From Clostridiales bacterium (GTDB lineage Bacteria; Bacillota; Clostridia; Lachnospirales; Lachnospiraceae): 64,000 nt of DNA. A program made the translations under genes and the position numbers. The stretch covers positions 1 to 64,000 of the forward strand of contig JAHAJA010000021.1 in the NCBI GenBank assembly GCA_018372435.1, written 5' to 3'. How positions within the stretch are numbered: the first letter of the stretch is position 1; every line of letters begins with the position of its first letter. Below, one piece after another: positions 17,669-27,626 of the stretch. Below the pieces are notes generated by a model. It searched no databases. It was not told where the DNA came from and saw nothing but the letters and a program-made list of their open reading frames with translations.

Positions 17669-18652
17669 TTATATTCTGTCTAGACATGCTGTTAACTTCC
17701 TACGTATTGCTTCACTTAACTCAGCAGGTTCTATAGAATGTGCATTCATCAATATGTTCCAATAATCACATTGTGCATTCTCGTAAGTATATAGATTAAC
17801 ACAGATTCTCCATTGGTCTTTTTCGTGCCAGATTACGGAATACTCCATTCCTTTCAGAAAGCGAAATGCTTTTTCACTCACTGTCATAGTGACCAGATAT
17901 TGCTCTTCTAGGGCACATTTTCCTTTAAATTCTTGCAATGTATCGTTAAAGTAGCTCCTTAATGTAAAATTCTTCGGATACAGAAATGTCTCATCCAATA
18001 GAATGCAAGATGTAATCCGATCGCATCGAAACATACGTATTTCAAACGAATACTCGCAATATCCAACCATATACCATATATTTTCTTTAATAACAACACC
18101 ATATGGCCGAATGATTCTGTTAGAAGCATCTTGATTTATCTTCTTATATGTCATGTTTACTTTATGTAACTGAAACACAGCTTGCAAGATTACATCGATT
18201 TGAGGCATCGTTTCCTCTTCTCTCCACCATGGACTCCTATCTACAACGAAGCGTCCTACGATTTCCTGAATTTCTTCTGTCTGTGTTTTCGGTAATGTCT
18301 TTACGATTTTTTTCAGGGATATATCTGTGTGTTTATCTAATATACTGCTTTTTTCTGCTTTCACACCAATCCCATTTAGAAACAAATAGATGATATCATC
18401 CTTATCAAAATGTTTGATTTGCGTCTGGTACCCCTCCATGAGCGAGATTCCACCTCCCTGACCAGACTCCGCACAAATTGGAATTCCAGCTGAACATAAA
18501 GTGTCGATGTCTCGATAAACCGTACGTACAGATGTTTCTAATTCACTTGCCAACCTTTTCGCCGTAACTTTCTTTTCCTTTTCTAATGTTAACAAAATAT
18601 AGATCAATCGATTCAGTCTCATTTGTTCCCTTGTATATTGAGTCATTCTCAA
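17669..18652 (-). CDS. YafY-type WYL-domain transcriptional regulator
   Basis: 327 aa: HTH_11 domain (RLNRLIYILLTLEKEKKVTA, ASELETSVRTVYRDIDTLCSA), then a WYL domain (IRPYGVVIKENIWYMVGYCE) and the C-terminal WCX extension. WYL domains bind nucleotides or nucleic acids or small ligands. Start is ambiguous: TTG at 18652 has GAGGG 7 nt upstream, while the ATG at 18646 is 13 nt away. It diverges from the Gfo/Idh gene and may regulate it. Confidence 0.88.
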   Translation of the reverse strand: MRMTQYTREQMRLNRLIYILLTLEKEKKVTAKRLASELETSVRTVYRDIDTLCSAGIPICAESGQGGGISLMEGYQTQIKHFDKDDIIYLFLNGIGVKAEKSSILDKHTDISLKKIVKTLPKTQTEEIQEIVGRFVVDRSPWWREEETMPQIDVILQAVFQLHKVNMTYKKINQDASNRIIRPYGVVIKENIWYMVGYCEYSFEIRMFRCDRITSCILLDETFLYPKNFTLRSYFNDTLQEFKGKCALEEQYLVTMTVSEKAFRFLKGMEYSVIWHEKDQWRICVNLYTYENAQCDYWNILMNAHSIEPAELSEAIRRKLTACLDRI

Positions 18653-18761
18653 TACGATACCCTCTCATCCTTTACTTTATGAACACGATTTCATTATAAC
18701 TCATTTGCATAAAAACATCCTAGAATTATTTGACCAACCTAATTCTTTTACTGACATTCTG

Positions 18762-18790
18762 TTGTCAACAATGATATGCTACTATACTAT
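18762..18790 (+). promoter_or_regulatory. Predicted sigma-A promoter of the Gfo/Idh gene
   Basis: TTGTCA, 17-bp spacer, TACTAT, ending 30 bp before the start codon at 18821, in the divergent gap with the WYL regulator. Confidence 0.6.
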
Positions 18791-18820
18791 CAAAAGGTAC
18801 ACATGAGAGGAGATAGTAAC

Positions 18821-19750
18821 ATGAAAATCGGAGTATTAGGAACAGGATTTGGAGCTTACCATGTTGAGCTCTATTCACAAATTAAGGAAGTAGAAACCAT
18901 CTATGTATTTGGAAGGAAGTCTGAAAAATTAGAGGATTTAAAATCAAAATTTGGTATTCAAATTGTCACAGACATTGATGAAATCATGAAAAATAACGAC
19001 ATTGATCTGGTCGATCTCTGTCTTCCAAATGCACTACATAGTAAATATGCGATTCAGGCTATAGAACATGGTAAGCATGTTTTCTGTGAAACCCCTGTTG
19101 CATATTCTATGGCAGACGCGATTGCTATGCAAAATGCCAAACAAAAATCTGGCAAACAGCTTATGGTGAATTTATTCCTTCGTTTTGAACATGCATATGA
19201 AACATTGTCTGATATTACCAAAAAAGGAGAATACGGAAAACTCCATAAAATTCAGATTCAACGATATACACCACCGTATTGGGGTGATTTAGGAAAATCT
19301 AAGATAGTGACTGATTTAATGATACATGATATTGATTTTGTCTCTTATCTGTTAGGTATGCCTAGTAAGATTGAAGCAACAAAAACGGTTGGCAAGGAGG
19401 GGCAATGTGCTGTTTCAGCTCTCTGCTCATATGATAACGCATTTGCAGAAATCAATAGCTCCTCCATGATGCCTAATACCTATCCATTCGCAGTCTCATA
19501 TGAAGTAATCTATGATCATGCTGTGGTTCGGTATTATGAAGATGGCTATCAAGACCATAGGGACACGAAACTCACAGTATTTACAGATGACTGCCGTAAA
19601 GACCTTCCTCTGCTTGAAAACAATTGCTATGATAAGTCAATTCATTATGCATTGGACATGATACAAACAACAGAAAAGCCGAAAAACGATATCAGTGATG
19701 CTTTAGTCTCCCTCGAAATGGCACTTAAAATTAAAGATCTAATTCTATAA
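18821..19750 (+). CDS. Gfo/Idh/MocA-family NAD(P)-dependent oxidoreductase
   Basis: 309 aa from ATG at 18821 (GAGGAGATAG upstream; the frame is open 15 codons earlier without a site). Rossmann start MKIGVLGTGFGAYHVELY, then DLVDLCLPNALHSKYA, the EHGKHVFCETP motif with catalytic-type Lys/Glu, and a C-terminal beta-sheet domain with DLMIHDIDFVSYLLG. Family enzymes oxidise or reduce hydroxyls of sugars, inositols or biliverdin. Next to a GH5/ABC sugar module it probably acts on a sugar, but the substrate is open. Confidence 0.88.
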   Translation: MKIGVLGTGFGAYHVELYSQIKEVETIYVFGRKSEKLEDLKSKFGIQIVTDIDEIMKNNDIDLVDLCLPNALHSKYAIQAIEHGKHVFCETPVAYSMADAIAMQNAKQKSGKQLMVNLFLRFEHAYETLSDITKKGEYGKLHKIQIQRYTPPYWGDLGKSKIVTDLMIHDIDFVSYLLGMPSKIEATKTVGKEGQCAVSALCSYDNAFAEINSSSMMPNTYPFAVSYEVIYDHAVVRYYEDGYQDHRDTKLTVFTDDCRKDLPLLENNCYDKSIHYALDMIQTTEKPKNDISDALVSLEMALKIKDLIL

Positions 19751-19847
19751 AAAAAACAATACTTGAGTTTGAAAATTCGCATTATTAGTACAATTTCATT
19801 ATCCCTTTACCACACAAACATCATGATAGAGTATACTTGAACCTCTG

Positions 19848-21401
19848 CTAAGTAAGCTTAATCGTATCTATTCGGATTTCGCCTTTAAGACATTTTATTT
19901 TTATTTCATCTCGCTTTTGTTTATCAAAAATACAACTACAACAATAAGTGGTCTCTCCTTCGATCTTAAACTGAAATGTATTTTCATTAATTGAAAGTAG
20001 GCCTATTCCTTCGCCATCTGCAACTATTTCTATTAAAACCTCTCCCTTGTCATGATGAAATAAATAGCCAACCACATCATCCTTAGTAAGACTAATAACA
20101 ATATTTTCATCAACAGGTTCCTCTTCACCACCATATCTTTTGTAATCTACTTCTCCTATCTTATCATTTTTAAATAGAATAGAAACTGGATCTGTTATTC
20201 GAAAATGTGCCCCAGTTCTTTTTTCTGATTTAATATCGTGGGTATCAAAGGCTTCTGCTGGTATTGTAATTGGAACACTTCTTTTGAGTGCATGGATAAC
20301 CTCTGCATTCTGACTAGGATTTGATATGGATTGTAAGAAGTTATCAAAGATTTCCTTGGCATGGGTACTACTTAATTCCAGGTTACCATCTATCCAATAG
20401 ATTAATTGGTCCCAGCCCTTTGGAATAGTAAAAGTAATCGGAGAATTAGTACAATCCATTTTTTTATAGGACCAAAAAGACCAACTAATATTTAGTTTCT
20501 CATAAAGTGGAAACATCATTGTATACCAAGCACAATTATTTTCTCCACCCTCTCCCATAAATAGCGGTATATTAAACTTATCCTGCAGATCTAGTAAATG
20601 CTGCATACTCTCTTTATCTGGATTGCTCCAGTATTTATGGAATTGTAGCATGATATTATTCCTCGCCTCTTCCACTGAAAACTCATCAAATATGGAAAAG
20701 TCGGTTGCCCAATGTACTCCTTCAAGAATAATCATATGATTTTCATCAATTTTTCTAATCTCATCAATTAATTTACGATATAGAGGTAATACTTGGTCAT
20801 TATATTCATTAAACCAGTTTGGTAGTGGCTCGTTTAATAAATCATATCCGGCAACTGCTTTCTCATTTGAATAACGTTTCGCGAGCAACTTCCATAATTC
20901 AATCAACTCAAGCTGCTTTTGTTCCTCAATAAATAATCTTGGTATGTCATCTTCACTATCATCAATGTTTTGACCTGTCTGTCCTCCTGGTGCACCATGC
21001 ATGTCAAGTATGACATAAATCTCATATCGTCTACACCATTCTATTAATCGGTCCACTCTACTTATCGTATCTTCCCTTAAGCATACTTGCCCATCAATTA
21101 CTGAGTACATATGCCTTGCATTTAGCGGTAAACGAACAGAATTAAATCCCTCTGTAGCAATGAATTTGATATCTTCTTCGGTGATATAACAATCAAAGTA
21201 ACGATTCCAAAAATAATTAGAATATTCCTCACCACAAAGTTTTAATATCATCTCTTCCATACGCCTTGGCCTATCACACTTTTTATAAAGCTTCCACATA
21301 TAACCTTCTGGTAGTAGCCATCCTCCTAACCCAAAACTACGTAATAGAATAGTTTCATTTCCACATTTAAGTTCTTTCCTAGATGTTTTAATAAAATCCA
21401 T
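19848..21401 (-). CDS. Cytoplasmic GH5-type beta-glycosidase
   Basis: 517 aa from ATG at 21401, 11 bp past the permease stop with GGGGGA upstream; an upstream frame extension overlaps the permease gene and is rejected. Clan GH-A features: GFNSVRLPLN (85-94), VILDMHGAPGG, LLNEP with acid/base Glu191, FHKYWS, and GEGGE with nucleophile Glu284, then WSFWSYKK. About 130 C-terminal residues form an extra beta-rich domain. No signal peptide, so it cleaves imported oligosaccharides inside the cell, matching the adjacent importer genes. Beta-glucan or mannan oligomers are likely, exact linkage unknown. Confidence 0.87.
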   Translation of the reverse strand: MDFIKTSRKELKCGNETILLRSFGLGGWLLPEGYMWKLYKKCDRPRRMEEMILKLCGEEYSNYFWNRYFDCYITEEDIKFIATEGFNSVRLPLNARHMYSVIDGQVCLREDTISRVDRLIEWCRRYEIYVILDMHGAPGGQTGQNIDDSEDDIPRLFIEEQKQLELIELWKLLAKRYSNEKAVAGYDLLNEPLPNWFNEYNDQVLPLYRKLIDEIRKIDENHMIILEGVHWATDFSIFDEFSVEEARNNIMLQFHKYWSNPDKESMQHLLDLQDKFNIPLFMGEGGENNCAWYTMMFPLYEKLNISWSFWSYKKMDCTNSPITFTIPKGWDQLIYWIDGNLELSSTHAKEIFDNFLQSISNPSQNAEVIHALKRSVPITIPAEAFDTHDIKSEKRTGAHFRITDPVSILFKNDKIGEVDYKRYGGEEEPVDENIVISLTKDDVVGYLFHHDKGEVLIEIVADGEGIGLLSINENTFQFKIEGETTYCCSCIFDKQKRDEIKIKCLKGEIRIDTIKLT

Positions 21402-21412
21402 ATACTTTCCCC

Positions 21413-22243
21413 CTAACCTTTCACTGCTCCATCTGCAATTCCTTTTAAAATCTGCTTTTGGAAAATAGAATAGAAAATAATAACCGGTATCGCTGCCAAG
21501 ATTAATGCGCTTAATATTGCAGTCCAATCACTACTATATTGACCAAACAAAGTGTTAGTCGATAATAAAAGACTATACTTTTTGTTATTTGAAATAACAA
21601 TCAGTGGTAATAAGAAATCATTCCAAACCCAAAGTACATTTGTTATTACTATCGTCGCTGTAATAGGTTTTAATAAAGGTAGAATAATAAAAAAGAAGGT
21701 TTTTATTTTACTACTCCCGTCGATAGCAGCTGCTTCCTCAAGTTCTAGGGGAATTCCTTTCACAAATCCATGGTACAAAAAGATTGCCATACTAACACCC
21801 AGACCAGCATAAACAAAGGATAGTCCAAGTAACGAGTTCTTAATTTTCAATGCCAGTACCACTTTATAGAGTGGTATCATAATAGAACTAAATGGAATTA
21901 GCATGGAAAATACAAATAATCCGAAGATTGCTGAAGATAATTTTGTCTTTGTTCTACATAACCTCCAACCTGCTAGAGCAGAAAAGAAAACTATCATAAT
22001 AACACTCGTAAAAGATAAGAAAACCGAGTTTGTTAAACTTCTTACATAGTGCATTTTCTCAATGGTTCGTACATAATTATCAAATTTAAAGGATGTTGGA
22101 AAGGACATTACATTGATCAATAGTTCCTTATTACTTTTGAAAGAATTCATAAGCGCCATAAATAATGGAAACAAACAAAATAATGTCGCGATCACTAAGA
22201 GAGTATAAACGATTGTATTATTAATGAATCTTTTCTTTCTCAT
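21413..22243 (-). CDS. CUT1 sugar ABC transporter permease (MalG/LacG-like)
   Basis: 276 aa, six predicted helices, with the cytoplasmic EAA loop ELEEAAAIDGSSKIKTFFFI...LP that contacts the ATPase. The N-terminal RFINNTIVYTLLVIATLFCLFP is typical of the MalG branch. It overlaps the upstream permease by 4 nt (ATGA). No ATPase gene is present, as usual in Firmicutes where a shared MsmK-like ATPase serves many CUT1 importers. Confidence 0.93.
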   Translation of the reverse strand: MRKKRFINNTIVYTLLVIATLFCLFPLFMALMNSFKSNKELLINVMSFPTSFKFDNYVRTIEKMHYVRSLTNSVFLSFTSVIMIVFFSALAGWRLCRTKTKLSSAIFGLFVFSMLIPFSSIMIPLYKVVLALKIKNSLLGLSFVYAGLGVSMAIFLYHGFVKGIPLELEEAAAIDGSSKIKTFFFIILPLLKPITATIVITNVLWVWNDFLLPLIVISNNKKYSLLLSTNTLFGQYSSDWTAILSALILAAIPVIIFYSIFQKQILKGIADGAVKG

Positions 22244-23118
22244 AATTCCTGCTCCTTTCTCTTCATTAGTCGTAACTGTAACACAGTAATGATTAAAACT
22301 ACTAGAAATAGAACCGTTGATTTTGCCGTAGCATATCCATAACGAATGTTTCCAGTAAACGCTTCTTCGTAAATATTAATTGCTACCGATTGAGTTGCAC
22401 GACCAGGGCCTCCTCCTGTGAGGGAGTATATTACATCAAATACTTGAAACGCTGAATTTAAAGTCCAAAAAATACAGATTGTAACAGCGTGCTGAATCAA
22501 TGGAAATGTAATCTTGAAAAAACACTTCCAACCGACTGCCCCATCCAAATTCGCAGACTCTTTTAAATGGGTTGGTACTCCTTGTAACGCTGCCATATAA
22601 ATAATCATTAGATAACCAACGGATCCCCATGCTGCAACAATAATAATTGCTATAAATCCATACTTTGGGTCACCAATCCAGGACTTATCTAAGAACTTCA
22701 TGCCCCAATTATCTGCCATATAGTACAATATCTTTGTAAATATAAAAGTCCACATATAACCACCAATAATCATACTAATCATATTTGGCATATAAAATAT
22801 GGTTCTAAAAAATCCTTTTCCTTTCGGACGGCTCTCAATAGCAACCGCTAATATAAGCGCTACTACATTACATAATACCACCATCACCACTACGTATTTG
22901 AGTGTAAACAACATGGATCGCCAAAAGTTCTGGTCTTGAAACAATTCAACAAAATTTGATAACCCAATAAATTGGAATTCTTTATTTAACCCATTCCAAT
23001 CAGTCATAGAATAAAAAACACCCGATGCCGCCGGAAATAATTTAAAGACGATATATACAAGTAAGGCTGGTGCAACGAACATGAGTAAGACCAGATTTTC
23101 TTTTGCTTTTTTCTTCAT
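22240..23118 (-). CDS. CUT1 sugar ABC transporter permease (MalF/LacF-like)
   Basis: About 292 aa. I favour the ATG at 23118 because AAAGGA lies 9 nt upstream; another ATG 6 codons earlier (23136) coincides with that site. Six helices, the P-loop-like FYSMTDWNGLN periplasmic segment, and the EAA-type loop KESANLDGAVGWKCFFKITFPL. It pairs with the downstream MalG-type permease (4-nt overlap) and the lipoprotein upstream to import an oligosaccharide for the GH5 enzyme. Confidence 0.93.
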   Translation of the reverse strand: MKKKAKENLVLLMFVAPALLVYIVFKLFPAASGVFYSMTDWNGLNKEFQFIGLSNFVELFQDQNFWRSMLFTLKYVVVMVVLCNVVALILAVAIESRPKGKGFFRTIFYMPNMISMIIGGYMWTFIFTKILYYMADNWGMKFLDKSWIGDPKYGFIAIIIVAAWGSVGYLMIIYMAALQGVPTHLKESANLDGAVGWKCFFKITFPLIQHAVTICIFWTLNSAFQVFDVIYSLTGGGPGRATQSVAINIYEEAFTGNIRYGYATAKSTVLFLVVLIITVLQLRLMKRKEQEL

Positions 23119-23204
23119 TACCATCTTTCCTTTCATTTCTTTGAATTAAAAGAGCTGTTACCAAATGAATATGTTCTTTCCATTTAGCAACAACCCCCTT
23201 ATTA

Positions 23205-24521
23205 CTATTGGTTCAGTTTATTTGAATCTTTAAAGGTCTTATCTAATCTTTTAATAATCTGTTCTTTCGTTAAGGAGCCAACATAGTATTCTTGTAGTAA
23301 TTTACCTTGCTCTTCAGTTACCGCAGAAGGTATTACTAAATCTTGGTATGCACGACCTGCAGCAACATATTCAGATGCTTCATTCACCCATGAGGAAGTT
23401 TCGTAGTTATGACATGTGGCTAATGGGTTGAAGGCACATGATTGGAATAATGCTGAAGAATCGTTATCATCTAACACATAGTTAGCAAATTTTAATGCTA
23501 AATCATGCTCTTTACTGTTTGGATATACACCTAATGTTGTTGATGTAGAAAGGTTTACTAATGTACAATCTTTATTATCATTAATTGGCAATGGGAATAC
23601 GCCCATTTTCATGTCTGGATTCGTAGTCATAATAGTTCCTGCTGCCCAAGTACCCTGTACAAACATTGCTGCTTTTCCCACAGCAAAATCAGCACTTCCA
23701 GCTTCGCTACCTTCTTCCATTGCTCGATCCGTACCATTTGCCATAATCAGGTCTATTACATCGAAAATCTCTGCAATTTCATTATAGGAACCTTCGTCTT
23801 TATACATTCTATCAAGCCAATCTGTAACCTCCCCACTTACTTTGCCTCCAATTGTCAAGGCTGTCATTAATTGTGGTACCCATTGTTCCTGGAATGCTAA
23901 TAAGAAAGGTGTATAACCGTTTTCTTTTAAAACTTTACATACGTTTTCTAAATCAGCTAATGTCTCTGGTGGAGTCAAATTACATTTTTCAAAGATTTCT
24001 TTATTATAAAGTACACCCCAAGATTGACTTTCAATAGGAACTGCTAACAATTTCCCGTCTATTGAAACAGTGTTCTTTACATTCTCATAAATCTTACCTG
24101 CTAATTCTTCACCAGAAAGATCTGTTAGATTTCCAGCCTTTGAATAAGCTCCTATGTTATTGCTATGTAATGTGTATAAGTCAGGAGCATCATCACCTGT
24201 TAATCTTGCCTGAAGTACACTTTCATACTGGTCTGAACTAGGCATTTCTAAGTTTACTTTAACTTTGATATTTTCCTCTTCTAACATTTTTGCCTCAAAC
24301 TGGCGACAGTAAGTTTCCCACTGGTCCATATATTGAGGGAAATTCATCATAATGTTTAATTCTGCTTCTCTCGCTGGCTCTTTGTCAGTATTGTTAGCCT
24401 CTGCCGATGTATTCGTATCATCTTTTGATGTATTACCACCATTCGATGAGACACTACATCCAACCAACGAAAAAATCATCCCCACAGCAAGTGTAATTGC
24501 TAACCATTTTTTCTTTCTCAT
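23205..24521 (-). CDS. Sugar ABC transporter substrate-binding lipoprotein
   Basis: 438 aa. Lipoprotein signal peptide ending in the lipobox LVGC, then an Asn/Thr/Ser/Asp-rich tether and a family 1 extracellular solute-binding domain (LNIMMNFPQYMDQWETYC, GDDAPDLYTLHSNNIGAYS, AMFVQGTWAAGTI). It captures the oligosaccharide outside the membrane and passes it to the two permeases downstream. Preceded by the response regulator gene with 120 bp between, where its own promoter probably lies. Confidence 0.93.
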   Translation of the reverse strand: MRKKKWLAITLAVGMIFSLVGCSVSSNGGNTSKDDTNTSAEANNTDKEPAREAELNIMMNFPQYMDQWETYCRQFEAKMLEEENIKVKVNLEMPSSDQYESVLQARLTGDDAPDLYTLHSNNIGAYSKAGNLTDLSGEELAGKIYENVKNTVSIDGKLLAVPIESQSWGVLYNKEIFEKCNLTPPETLADLENVCKVLKENGYTPFLLAFQEQWVPQLMTALTIGGKVSGEVTDWLDRMYKDEGSYNEIAEIFDVIDLIMANGTDRAMEEGSEAGSADFAVGKAAMFVQGTWAAGTIMTTNPDMKMGVFPLPINDNKDCTLVNLSTSTTLGVYPNSKEHDLALKFANYVLDDNDSSALFQSCAFNPLATCHNYETSSWVNEASEYVAAGRAYQDLVIPSAVTEEQGKLLQEYYVGSLTKEQIIKRLDKTFKDSNKLNQ

Positions 24522-24641
24522 ACAAATCCTCCTTAATCCATATATAATTTGCTTTGTTACTGTTTGCTATCTACATATAGATCATACTAATTATTTGATC
24601 AAAAAGCATTTTCTAAAATAGAGATGATTTATTGTCAATTA

Positions 24642-25730
24642 TTAAACTTCCCTCATTTCACCTGGTGTTTTTCCATAGAACTTCTTAAAAGTTTTATAAA
24701 AATGTGCCTGGTCAAGATATCCAACCATAGCCCCTACCTCTTTAATTGGTATTCCATACTCTAAAATAAGCAACTTAGCTTTTTCCATTCGTAGTGCTGT
24801 TACATATTCAGAAAATCCCTTTCCCACTGTACCTTTGAAAGTTTTACTTAGATACTCCTTACTTACATAAAAGGCATTTGCTGTCTCCTCTAGTGTAATT
24901 CCTTCTGTATAATGCTCATCAATGTATTTTTTTATTTGATCTAAATCTAGTCGATTCCGATTTTTTATGAAATCTTGTATTTTCAAAGATGCTAAACAAT
25001 ACAGTCGCTTTACAAATGCAAGCATTTCCGTACAGGTACTTTCCCTACTAAATACAAAAGTCGTTTCTTCTTCATTAAAAATGTCAGACAAAGAATAACC
25101 TTTACTATAAATAAATCTTTGCAAACTGTTCATTAGCGTATAATAAACGCAAATCATACTGCCCTTCTCTGGTTTTTCTCCTTCCTTTTTCTCTATTAAA
25201 TTCTGTATTGCCTCAAACTTTTGTTCTATTACTTTTAAGTTATCAGAATTTAAAGAATCAAACAACGCATCTCTTAATACATAATACTGCGATGCCCAAC
25301 TTACCTTTAAAAACCCTTCTGCTAAATCATGTTCTTTTTTACTATCTTCTCTTTGGTTCAACACCTTAATACACATTTCTAATTGATTATTTAATTCGTC
25401 CCCCTTAACAGGTTTTAATAAATAATCAATTGCATCAAGCTTAAGTGCACTTCTAATATAAGAATAATCATCGTATCCACTAATAAAAATGACTTGTGCC
25501 CCATTATTTTCATTTCGTAGTCTTTCTATGAGTTCAAGCCCATTTAAGTGTGGCATACAAACATCCGTTAAGATGATATCAGGAGACATTTGCCTTATTA
25601 GTTCTAAGCCATAATCACCATCCGAGGCTTCACCGACAATTTTTATACCATACTTTTCCCACTCACCAAGACTTTTAATAACTGTTCTTGTCCATGTCTC
25701 ATCGTCTATAATAACTGCTTTGTAATCCAT
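24642..25730 (-). CDS. YesN-like response regulator with AraC output domain
   Basis: 362 aa: receiver domain (YKAVIIDDETWTRTVI, phosphoacceptor Asp in DIILTDVCMPHLNG, Lys in LLKPVK), a middle linker, and a C-terminal AraC HTH (ITLEETANAFYVSKEYLSKTFK, VGYLDQAHFYKTFKKFYG, KTPGEMREV). It is coupled to the sensor kinase gene (1-nt gap) and directly upstream of the binding protein/permease/GH5 genes, which are the natural targets. Confidence 0.93.
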   Translation of the reverse strand: MDYKAVIIDDETWTRTVIKSLGEWEKYGIKIVGEASDGDYGLELIRQMSPDIILTDVCMPHLNGLELIERLRNENNGAQVIFISGYDDYSYIRSALKLDAIDYLLKPVKGDELNNQLEMCIKVLNQREDSKKEHDLAEGFLKVSWASQYYVLRDALFDSLNSDNLKVIEQKFEAIQNLIEKKEGEKPEKGSMICVYYTLMNSLQRFIYSKGYSLSDIFNEEETTFVFSRESTCTEMLAFVKRLYCLASLKIQDFIKNRNRLDLDQIKKYIDEHYTEGITLEETANAFYVSKEYLSKTFKGTVGKGFSEYVTALRMEKAKLLILEYGIPIKEVGAMVGYLDQAHFYKTFKKFYGKTPGEMREV

Positions 25731-25731
25731 A

Positions 25732-27489
25732 TCAAGAATCTCCTTTCACTGCCTTCATTAAGATTCTAACGATTGTACCCTCTCCATAGATACTCGATAC
25801 ATTGAGTCCGTAATTTTCCCCCGGATATTTTAATCTAATCCTAGAATCGACATTGCACAGTCCTATGTGTGCACTAGTTTTAAGAGCTTTTTCAGCATCA
25901 TTGTTTAAAACCTCTTGCACTTCTTGTAACCTTTCTTCTGTCATTCCAATTCCATTATCCGAAACGATTAATAGTAAGTCCCTACCCTCTATTAATTTCC
26001 CCTTTACTTGAATTGCCCAACTTCCCTCTTTGTTTACGAGCCCATGATGAAAACTGTTCTCTAATACAGGTTGGAGAATTAGTTTAGGGATTTGATACTG
26101 CATCAATTCCTCTGGAATATCTAGTTCAAAATTAATACGATTCTCAAACCGCTGATTCTGTAACATCAAGTAGCTTTGTAAATAATGAATTTCCTCTTTT
26201 AGATATACCGTCTCTCTTGAGAAATTAAGACAATACCTCATTATGTCTCCAAGTGCACCTGTCACTTGATATATCTCAGGCGCTTTTCTTACAAGTGCCA
26301 TTCCACCAATTACTTGTAAAATGTTATACATAAAATGCGGATTTATCTGTGCTTGTAATGCACGGATTTGCGCCTCTCTCTTTTCAAGCTCCCTTTGATA
26401 TCCCTTTGTTAGTAATTCTTGATTCCTCTCAATCATAACATTAAAACTATCATGCAAAATTCCTATTTCATCCTGTCTTTTTTCATTACCAACGTCTGGA
26501 TTTTCATCAAGTGTGACTGTTCTCATTGTCTTAGACAACTCAATAATTGGCTTACAGAATAATTTAGAGAACACAATCGAACCAACTATCGATACAAGAA
26601 CAGCAATAATTCCTATCGTCACACCACCAAGAACTGTGTTGCTTAAAGAATTTATTATCGTACTACTTGGTACAGAGAATAGAATCTTTAGTTTTCCCCC
26701 ATTAACCGGTCGGTAGAACCAAAATTGTCCGTTTTGATAAACTTCTTGCGTTTGCGAATTAGACAATTGTTCTGTTATCTGTTTTATCAAAGGAAGATCG
26801 ACCTTAGTAACCTCTCCATAGTTAGCTTCAATGATTTCATTCTGATCATTTAATATAATTATGGTTTCTTCTGCTGTCATTTTAATTTCATCTAATATAT
26901 CCTGCATCTTATATGGGCGGAGTTTCATAGTAATAAACGCAATTGGTACTTTATCATAAAAGCGATACATCTGGTGACCAACAACTATTTCCTTTTCTTC
27001 TCTAAGAAATATTAAATTGGTCTGTAAATTTGCCTCTCTATCCTTCCATAGCCTTGTACGTTCTTTTGCATTCACTAATTTGGCTCCTGAACGCTCAGCT
27101 AACAAAACTTTATCATTTTCTAAGTTAAATAGCTCCATTGTATTCATATTGCTATCCATACTTATCGCTTCATTCATTGCAGAGATAAGACGCAAACGTG
27201 CTACATAATCTAACCCCTCACTATCTTCATACCAATTCTCAATATCGGTTTTTAATTGCCTATCTACCTCGAACTTATAAAATTGATTAAGATAATTATT
27301 AAGTTCCAGACTTAACCTATCTTGCAACCATCCTATGCTCATTCTTCTATTATAGATCAACTGCTCTTTCATTGTTTTATATGTATTATTAACAGCTACT
27401 AATGTTACTAACACCACTAAAGTAATGGAGAAAGCTAACATACTAATTAAAAGTTTCTTTCTGATTGATAGTTTATTAAATTTCCTCAC
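25732..27489 (-). CDS. YesM-like sensor histidine kinase
   Basis: 585 aa. N-terminal helix (KKLLISMLAFSITLVVLVTL), a ~250-aa extracellular dCache-like sensor region, a second helix near residue 290 (GVTIGIIAVLVSIVGSI), HAMP, and a His_kinase domain with INPHFMYNILQV where the His is phosphorylated, followed by a HATPase with NSFHHG (N box) and DNGIGM. This subfamily senses carbohydrates in Firmicutes and phosphorylates the YesN partner encoded downstream. Confidence 0.93.
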   Translation of the reverse strand: MRKFNKLSIRKKLLISMLAFSITLVVLVTLVAVNNTYKTMKEQLIYNRRMSIGWLQDRLSLELNNYLNQFYKFEVDRQLKTDIENWYEDSEGLDYVARLRLISAMNEAISMDSNMNTMELFNLENDKVLLAERSGAKLVNAKERTRLWKDREANLQTNLIFLREEKEIVVGHQMYRFYDKVPIAFITMKLRPYKMQDILDEIKMTAEETIIILNDQNEIIEANYGEVTKVDLPLIKQITEQLSNSQTQEVYQNGQFWFYRPVNGGKLKILFSVPSSTIINSLSNTVLGGVTIGIIAVLVSIVGSIVFSKLFCKPIIELSKTMRTVTLDENPDVGNEKRQDEIGILHDSFNVMIERNQELLTKGYQRELEKREAQIRALQAQINPHFMYNILQVIGGMALVRKAPEIYQVTGALGDIMRYCLNFSRETVYLKEEIHYLQSYLMLQNQRFENRINFELDIPEELMQYQIPKLILQPVLENSFHHGLVNKEGSWAIQVKGKLIEGRDLLLIVSDNGIGMTEERLQEVQEVLNNDAEKALKTSAHIGLCNVDSRIRLKYPGENYGLNVSSIYGEGTIVRILMKAVKGDS

Positions 27490-27561
27490 GTTATCCCACC
27501 TCCAATAATATTATACAAAAAATATAAGGTAGCGTCTATTGATATTAAAACAGCTCTAAAT

Positions 27562-27604
27562 CAAGTAAAGAAGCGGGTTCCAACGGAACCCGCTTCTTTA
27601 CTTG
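27562..27604 (-). terminator. Strong hairpin terminator after MBL-fold gene
   Basis: Nearly perfect 20-bp inverted repeat (CAAGTAAAGAAGCGGGTTCC with a 3-nt AAC loop) 23 bp past the stop at 27627. Confidence 0.85.
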
Positions 27605-27626
27605 AACCTCTTTGGTTCTATGATTT

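Noticed and set aside
10764..18652. Prophage or integrative element
   Set aside because: Accessory-looking genes, but no integrase, structural phage genes, att-like repeats or tRNA are visible.
21402..21527. N-terminal extension of the GH5 protein
   Set aside because: It overlaps the permease gene, and the ATG at 21401 has a proper Shine-Dalgarno site.
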